Positions 49,899-54,429 of a DNA stretch of 54,429 nucleotides are shown here, one piece after another (the stretch's first letter is position 1; each line of letters opens with the position of its first letter). The notes under the pieces were generated by a model. The model was not told the DNA's origin. It saw nothing but the letters and a program-made list of their open reading frames with translations, and searched no databases. A program made the translations under genes and the position numbers. Source of the DNA: JAHIGH01 sp964564035 (GTDB lineage Bacteria > Patescibacteriota > Microgenomatia > Levybacterales > UBA12049). The stretch spans positions 1-54,429 of the forward strand of contig CAZLZN010000007.1 of NCBI GenBank assembly GCA_964564035.1. Reading direction: 5' to 3'.

Positions 49899-51533
49899 AT
49901 GTTCCTGTCCAAAAAAAAACATAAAAAAACACAGCTTCAGACGTATATAGAATACGCCATACATATTTGGTTTATTATATTTATTTCCAATGTAGTCATC
50001 TTTCTGGGCTTCAGATTTTTTACGCTTGCCGCGGATAATCCCACCAAAGGCGAAGAGTATGAATTTATTGAAGAAGAATTTCTCGAAGATGATATCGCGG
50101 CTCCGGAAGCTACACCCTCTGCAATCCCGACAATTATTCAGGATAAGCGCTCTGGACGACCTCTGCCCTCACCGACACCGGAAGGGCCGGTTCTCAAATT
50201 AAGCTTTAGCATACCCGGGATCGGAACTGATGGCGGCAATCTAAAACCTCTTCGCCCTGAGCGGGAAATTGGAATCTATTTCTATGACGCGGACGCGAAT
50301 ATAGCCGACAAAAAAGTACGGCCACTGCATATCATTAAAACCAAAGTGGCCTATGACAATAATCCTCAAAGTCCGACTTATATGCAATTCGTTAATAACT
50401 ATATCGACTTAGGACCTGAAGTGATCGGACTCAAAAGCCAGGTAGGCATCAAATCTAACCAGACATTGATCAAAGTCATAAAAGGACCTGACCCGAAAGC
50501 AATTGGTGGTGAGATATTCAGCTTCAAAAAAGAAGGTAGATTGGTTGAACTGCCGCCGCAAAAAATGATAATCGGCGATATTTACCCAATTCCCGAATCT
50601 GACAATTTTATGGACATCAACGACTACAATATGCTAATAAATTGTTTTGGCGAAAAAGCCTCGTCCAAAAAATGTATTAGCGGCTCAACTGCCGATCTGG
50701 ATGACAATGGCGCTATTGACGGAACGGATTACAACCTGATGCTTCTGAGTTTTCAGGAACTCAAAGAAATGGGATTCCCCGTTCCTCAGCTTGAAGAAAA
50801 ACCAAAAATAGTAATTAACCCGATTATCTCGACCCCTCTGAAAAAAATCGAAGATTTTGTAAAATCCAAACCGACCAAAACACCACCGCCTACCAAAGCC
50901 CCGGTTAAAAAAACAGCGTCCGCTGGAGGCAATAACTTAGGCATAATTTTATTATTTATATTAATAATAATTGCGGCTATTATTGCATTTGTGGTCTTCA
51001 AATTCCGCCTTCTTAATAAATTCCTGAAGCGCAGTCCTGCCGGAGACCAGTCTGCTCAGGGCACACCTGCAGAGGCACAACAGCAAATCCAAACAGCGTC
51101 TGCAGATCAGGAACAGACGAGCGATCTTTCTACTGCTCCACAGTCGGAGCAGGAATTGACCGGGCCTCAGCCGGCTGATTCGCAGTCAACGGAGGAACCG
51201 GGCACACGCCTTGATCCCGCGTCCAATACCAGATCGCCGGCTGACGTCTTCGCGCAGTCTCCCGGCACTGAATCGACTCCTCCGGCAGGAAGCAACACAA
51301 CGGCACCCGCAAACCCCGGTGAAATTGAAAAATCTGGATTCGTCAAAAAAGTTCAGTTTGATCAGGAAAAAAATGGCACCTGGATCACGATCGCTGATGA
51401 TACCGGCATAACCAGGGGCTTTATAAATAGCGCGAACATAACTGACGGATTCGCCAAAATCAAAGGCATTATGAAAACCGATGCGGAAAACAAAAACTAC
51501 ATCGAAATAGCCTCTCTCACCCCCGAGGAATAA
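49899..51533 (+). CDS. Dockerin-like membrane protein with two TM segments
   Basis: 544 residues. First TM IWFIIFISNVVIFLGFRFF, an acidic linker, a domain beginning LKLSFSIPGIGTDGGNLKPLRPEREIGIYFYD (related to the module in the gene before), then a dockerin-like pair: GDIYPIPESDNFMDINDYNMLINCF and ADLDDNGAIDGTDYNLML. A Lys/Pro linker leads to a second TM (IILLFILIIIAAIIAFVVF), a long low-complexity Gln/Pro/Ser/Thr tract (about 385-480), and an OB-like end (FVKKVQFDQEKNGTWITIADD). With both TMs the extracellular part is a loop and the tail is cytoplasmic. Operon partner of the CAP protein (5 nt gap). Confidence 0.8.
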   Translation: MFLSKKKHKKTQLQTYIEYAIHIWFIIFISNVVIFLGFRFFTLAADNPTKGEEYEFIEEEFLEDDIAAPEATPSAIPTIIQDKRSGRPLPSPTPEGPVLKLSFSIPGIGTDGGNLKPLRPEREIGIYFYDADANIADKKVRPLHIIKTKVAYDNNPQSPTYMQFVNNYIDLGPEVIGLKSQVGIKSNQTLIKVIKGPDPKAIGGEIFSFKKEGRLVELPPQKMIIGDIYPIPESDNFMDINDYNMLINCFGEKASSKKCISGSTADLDDNGAIDGTDYNLMLLSFQELKEMGFPVPQLEEKPKIVINPIISTPLKKIEDFVKSKPTKTPPPTKAPVKKTASAGGNNLGIILLFILIIIAAIIAFVVFKFRLLNKFLKRSPAGDQSAQGTPAEAQQQIQTASADQEQTSDLSTAPQSEQELTGPQPADSQSTEEPGTRLDPASNTRSPADVFAQSPGTESTPPAGSNTTAPANPGEIEKSGFVKKVQFDQEKNGTWITIADDTGITRGFINSANITDGFAKIKGIMKTDAENKNYIEIASLTPEE

Positions 51534-51573
51534 ACTTATAACCCATTTATAAGGTATTTATAATAAAAATATC

Positions 51574-51613
51574 AAGCCTGATAATCTAATCTCAATATAA
51601 TAAATTCAGGCTT
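51574..51613. repeat. Inverted repeat around a -10 box
   Basis: AAGCCTGA (51574-51581) and TCAGGCTT (51606-51613) flank TATAAT (51596-51601). Could be an operator or a weak hairpin before a short frame at 51614. Confidence 0.4.
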
Positions 51614-51793
51614 ATGAAAATACTAAAACAAATTTTTGAAATTTTATTCGTATCTATAAAAACCGAAGACGCGGGCAAATTCATGGAGGTTTATTACAAA
51701 AGAGAACGCCGGAAGAATTTTTTCGCCTTACTCGAGAAACCTGGCGAGATCGAAAGAAGTTCTATGCAAACTGCTCAACCCGTATTTTTTTAG
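51614..51793 (+). CDS. Doubtful small frame (59 residues)
   Basis: MKILKQIFEILFVSIKTEDA, then a basic stretch VYYKRERRKNFFALLEKPGE. The frame follows a TATAAT and an inverted repeat, but its 3' part overlaps the end of the RNase HII gene on the other strand. No family recognised. Confidence 0.25.
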   Translation: MKILKQIFEILFVSIKTEDAGKFMEVYYKRERRKNFFALLEKPGEIERSSMQTAQPVFF

Positions 51794-52348
51794 AGCCTCT
51801 CTGTGCCTGCGCGTCCCATAACCTTTATTCGCAGAAAAATTATACTGGGGAAATTCACTTTGATAACTTGCCATCAGACGATCTCTATATACCTTCGCGA
51901 TTATCGAAGCCGCGGCAATCGATAAGCTCATCCTGTCACCGTGGATTATCGCCTTCTGCTTCTTCTGATCAATTTTTCGTATATAAAACGCATCGACCAA
52001 TATAAATTCCGCTCGCACGCTGAGCCCTTTTACAGCTTTATAAAAAGCAATCTGCGTTGCCTTGCCAATTCCGACTTCATTGATAACCGCGACAGGCACT
52101 GTCGCAATCGAATAAGTGACAGCGTTTTTTATAATATACTCCGACAAATACTTCCTCTTTGTGCTTGAGAGAAGCTTTGAATCATTAACTCCTATTTTTG
52201 TATCAAAATCGGGAGACAAAACAACAGCCGCCGCGGTAACAGGCCCCGCGAAACATCCGCGCCCGACCTCATCCACCCCGGCAATATACCTAAGTCCCTT
52301 GTTCCATAAATTTATTTCTTCAACAAAATCAGGCATTCTCTTGCTCAT
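51728..52348 (-). CDS. rnhB: Ribonuclease HII
   Basis: 206 residues. The active-site motif IAGVDEVGRGCFAGPV gives the first Asp and Glu; VNDSKLLS is the substrate loop; the third Asp is in EFILVDAFYI; and the fourth in SIAAASIIAKVYRDRLM. The C-terminal NKGYGTRRHREALKKYGLSSLHRTSF is typical. It removes RNA primers and single ribonucleotides from DNA. A TAAAAT precedes the start with almost no leader. Confidence 0.97.
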   Translation of the reverse strand: MSKRMPDFVEEINLWNKGLRYIAGVDEVGRGCFAGPVTAAAVVLSPDFDTKIGVNDSKLLSSTKRKYLSEYIIKNAVTYSIATVPVAVINEVGIGKATQIAFYKAVKGLSVRAEFILVDAFYIRKIDQKKQKAIIHGDRMSLSIAAASIIAKVYRDRLMASYQSEFPQYNFSANKGYGTRRHREALKKYGLSSLHRTSFDLARFLE

Positions 52349-52379
52349 TTATTTTAATAAAAATAATTCACAAATTAGA

Positions 52380-52471
52380 AATCAGAAGCTAGATTTAAAA
52401 GTAAAATTTATAATTATTAAGCAATTCTTAATTCTAAATTCAACTCTGAATTCTGAATTCTAAATTCTAAA
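52380..52471. repeat. AT-rich word repeats upstream of rnhB
   Basis: Reiterated AATTCTAAATTC, AACTCTGAATTCTGAATTC and TTAGAAATCAGAAG variants, partly self-complementary. Same character as 18386-18517 and 38990-39075. Confidence 0.5.
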
Positions 52472-53605
52472 TTAGCTCGCTTCTTCCAGGAGTTCGAGTC
52501 CCTGAATTTGAGGTACAGCAGCAGCCAAAATACCCTTGAGGTCCCCGTGCATTCCATACGTGCTATCTATAACCTGCCTGATATTTTTCTCATCTCTTGC
52601 CCATTTATTTGCAAAATATCTTTTTTCTTTCTCGATCTCATTTTGCATGCCCGTAAATGACTCGACTATCGCCTCCATTCTATTTTTGAACTCAACACCC
52701 GTAAGATACGAATATAAAGCCTCCATCTTTACATCTTTCCCCTTCAAACTGTTCTTTATAATTATTTGCTGAATAAGCTTCACTCTCAATGAGTCTGTTA
52801 ATGGAAAAACAAAGTTCTGCTCCGTAACCCATATCCCGTTCCGAAACCCTGCCGTTTTCATATTCCCCGGCATTGCAAGAGTGATCAAAACAGCCTCATC
52901 GGCATTTACAGCCCTTTTATCGGCCTTCAGCTTATCAACCCACTGCTCGCTCCATGTTTTTGTATTTTTGAGCTCCCAAATTATTTTACCGGCAAACTTA
53001 CCCGTGCTATCCCATACCTCCTGTATCAAATCCCCGCCTTTTACGCCTTTCCCGACCGGCATTATCTTGTCATGCGGATACTGCTGCTTAAGAGCTTCTT
53101 CAAAAGACAGCTCAAAAACTTCTCCCTGCGCCTGCTGTGAACCTTGAGTGAGTTTTCGCTTTGCGTCTTCAAGCTCTTTTAGCGTGTCCGCAAGCTGTTT
53201 ATCTTTTTCAAGAATCTTCAAAGCCTGCGCCTCCTCGGCTTTCTTAATCGCATCCTGCCTGATTTTATCTTCTTCCTGTGCCAGTTTTTTTTGCATCTCG
53301 ATCTTTACTTCATCTTTTTCGCGCTTCAACTGACGGCTTTCCTCCATCATTTTTTCCATACGCTCATATAGCTCTTTATTTCGCTCATCTTTTTCCAGCA
53401 CTTCTTCCCGCATCTGCTTCAATTGCAATTCAAACTGTTCCTGAAGCTTCTTCTGTGAAGAGGTTATGGCGTCAGCCTTGGCTTTTTCTATCTCGACCTT
53501 TTTATCCGCTTCCCACGCAGCCAAAGTCTCCTTTTCTATATGCTTTCTGAGCGCTTCATTTATTTCGATCTGCTTACCGCAATGAGGACACAAAACCGTA
53601 TTCAT
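52472..53605 (-). CDS. DUF2130 domain protein
   Basis: About 377 residues from ATG 53605. The N-terminus has a zinc-ribbon-like LCPHCGKQIEINEALRKH. A long charged coiled coil (about 25-170) follows, then the DUF2130 domain (about 175-360): GEVFELSFEEALKQQYPHDKIMPVGKGVKGGDLIQEV, GKIIWELKNTKTWSEQWVDKLKAD and ADEAVLITLAMP. The D-L-x(n)-E-x-K pieces (GDLIQEV... IIWELKN) look like a PD-(D/E)XK nuclease fold. Family function is unproven; nuclease or DNA-associated activity is plausible. Confidence 0.9.
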   Translation of the reverse strand: MNTVLCPHCGKQIEINEALRKHIEKETLAAWEADKKVEIEKAKADAITSSQKKLQEQFELQLKQMREEVLEKDERNKELYERMEKMMEESRQLKREKDEVKIEMQKKLAQEEDKIRQDAIKKAEEAQALKILEKDKQLADTLKELEDAKRKLTQGSQQAQGEVFELSFEEALKQQYPHDKIMPVGKGVKGGDLIQEVWDSTGKFAGKIIWELKNTKTWSEQWVDKLKADKRAVNADEAVLITLAMPGNMKTAGFRNGIWVTEQNFVFPLTDSLRVKLIQQIIIKNSLKGKDVKMEALYSYLTGVEFKNRMEAIVESFTGMQNEIEKEKRYFANKWARDEKNIRQVIDSTYGMHGDLKGILAAAVPQIQGLELLEEAS

Positions 53606-53746
53606 AATATTTGTAAACAATATAATAGTACGAAGTGAAACAATAAACAAGTAGAAAGCAAAAATGGAATCAAAATTAAAATTTTTAAACTTTGAACTTG
53701 GTTTTGATCTTTGATCTTTACACTTTGAGCTTTTTCTAAATACATC

Positions 53747-53790
<44 letters not shown>

Positions 53791-53791
53791 T

Positions 53792-54373
53792 TTAGGGGTT
53801 TAAATTAAAATTAATTTGCTTCCCTCTCGAGAGCGCTCCCCATCGCGCGTCAGGATGCTCAATCTCTCCGACATGCAGCTCCGGCTTTCCGAACATCGCC
53901 CCGACGCTGGGCACGCTTTCGCGGCCATAGATCGATCCCGTCGCGTCTACTCCATAACCTTCAAAAAATTGCGGGTAATGGATATACAGCGACAACACCT
54001 CAATAAGCGGACTAGGCAATTCATCAGGCTGGAAATGGCCGATCGCGTCTTTTACCGAATGCTGTCTATAGCGGCTTGCGTCATGTGTCCATATTGTATA
54101 AGGCACCTCGGGTACTATAGCTACATCTACGATATTTTCTTCTTGTATAGTACTGTGAAGCCCTATTAACTTATGCAGAGGCTTCAATGAAATTCGCGGA
54201 TCAACAATAAGCGGTATATCAAATCTCCCGCGATAATTTTCAGGCTGTGGCAAAAATTTGGGAAGTTTACGCTTATAAGTTCCCTCGGACAATTTCAGTT
54301 GATCATTAAAGCCAAGCATGATAAGCTTCCTCGTCTGTGCTTCCCAAATTCTCTCAAGCTCTTCATTGTTCAT
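53792..54373 (-). CDS. Hypothetical protein (193 residues)
   Basis: Soluble, unrecognised. MNNEELERIWEAQTRKLIMLGFND, then PRISLKPLHKLIGLHSTIQEENIVDVAIVPEVPYTIWTHDAS, and a C-terminal half with ...GYGVDATGSIYGRESVPSVGAMFGKPELHVGEIEHPDARWGAL. Several conserved-looking His/Asp/Trp suggest an enzyme or binding domain. Promoter TTGACA-17-AATACT ends 7 nt before the ATG. The gene is complete; the right edge of the window lies just beyond its promoter. Confidence 0.65.
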   Translation of the reverse strand: MNNEELERIWEAQTRKLIMLGFNDQLKLSEGTYKRKLPKFLPQPENYRGRFDIPLIVDPRISLKPLHKLIGLHSTIQEENIVDVAIVPEVPYTIWTHDASRYRQHSVKDAIGHFQPDELPSPLIEVLSLYIHYPQFFEGYGVDATGSIYGRESVPSVGAMFGKPELHVGEIEHPDARWGALSRGKQINFNLNP

Positions 54374-54380
54374 ATTAATT

Positions 54381-54409
54381 AGTATTGTTCAATTACTCCA
54401 TTTTGTCAA
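54381..54409 (-). promoter_or_regulatory. Promoter of the 193-residue hypothetical gene
   Basis: Minus strand TTGACA (54409-54404), a 17-nt spacer, AATACT (54386-54381), ATG 7 nt later at 54373. Predicted leaderless. Confidence 0.55.
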
Positions 54410-54429
54410 TGAATTGTTTGGTAAGTGCT

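Overview
The window looks like a chromosome segment from a small-genome bacterium of the Candidate Phyla Radiation (Patescibacteria), most likely a Microgenomates-type lineage. This assignment is inference. It rests on many short single-copy genes, type IV pilus genes, dockerin-like secreted proteins, palindromic GCCGGC-type intergenic repeats, many small lineage-specific proteins, and ordinary use of TGA as stop (so not the recoded SR1/Gracilibacteria code).

Layout. 1-7.5 kb (minus strand) is a type IV pilus block: a pilin cut by the left edge, a secreted beta-propeller/C39-peptidase protein, a pseudopilin, pilC, pilB, and a receiver/Hpt phosphorelay pair. 7.5-16.2 kb holds a phosphodiester-glycosidase-like protein, an enolase-like paralogue without key catalytic residues, phosphoglycerate mutase, serine acetyltransferase, an MgtC/DUF4010 membrane protein, several small proteins, a cupin with a decayed partial copy, and a cis-prenyltransferase, followed by tRNA-Arg(TCG). 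16.6-23.7 kb carries a MacA/MacB-like export operon, a flippase-like/DUF2079 membrane fusion and an ATP-cone/PD-(D/E)XK protein. 24-25.3 kb is aspartate kinase behind a candidate structured leader. 25.4-25.9 kb is a GIY-YIG nuclease gene between inverted palindromic repeats.

26-40.5 kb is the metabolic centre: an almost complete but oddly fused fatty acid synthesis set, all on the minus strand (biotin ligase, divergent biotinyl protein, biotin carboxylase fused to both carboxyltransferase halves, FabH-like KS, SDR fused to two hotdog folds, FabD, FabF-like KS). It is interrupted by glutamate racemase, true enolase, a HicB gene with a broken hicA, and small proteins. No acyl carrier protein, phosphopantetheinyl transferase or enoyl reductase is visible. 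40.6-44 kb has small unknown genes, a hendecad coiled-coil protein and a GNAT-like protein. 44.0-44.4 kb has tRNA-Lys(CTT) next to a second GIY-YIG gene that lies between the intact tRNA and a duplicated tRNA 5' end. 44.6-47.3 kb is an aminotransferase plus archaeal-type PEP carboxylase operon, which with enolase, phosphoglycerate mutase and aspartate kinase outlines a route from glycolysis to aspartyl phosphate. 48-54.4 kb holds two dockerin-module surface proteins, RNase HII, a DUF2130 protein and an unknown protein.

Recurrent signals: several genes have a -10 box only 4-7 nt before the start codon, indicating leaderless mRNAs, while a few small genes have near-perfect Shine-Dalgarno sites. 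Two GIY-YIG genes are each tied to the same 17-bp palindrome and to flanking repeats, suggesting an unusual small mobile unit; this is the strongest candidate for something undescribed.
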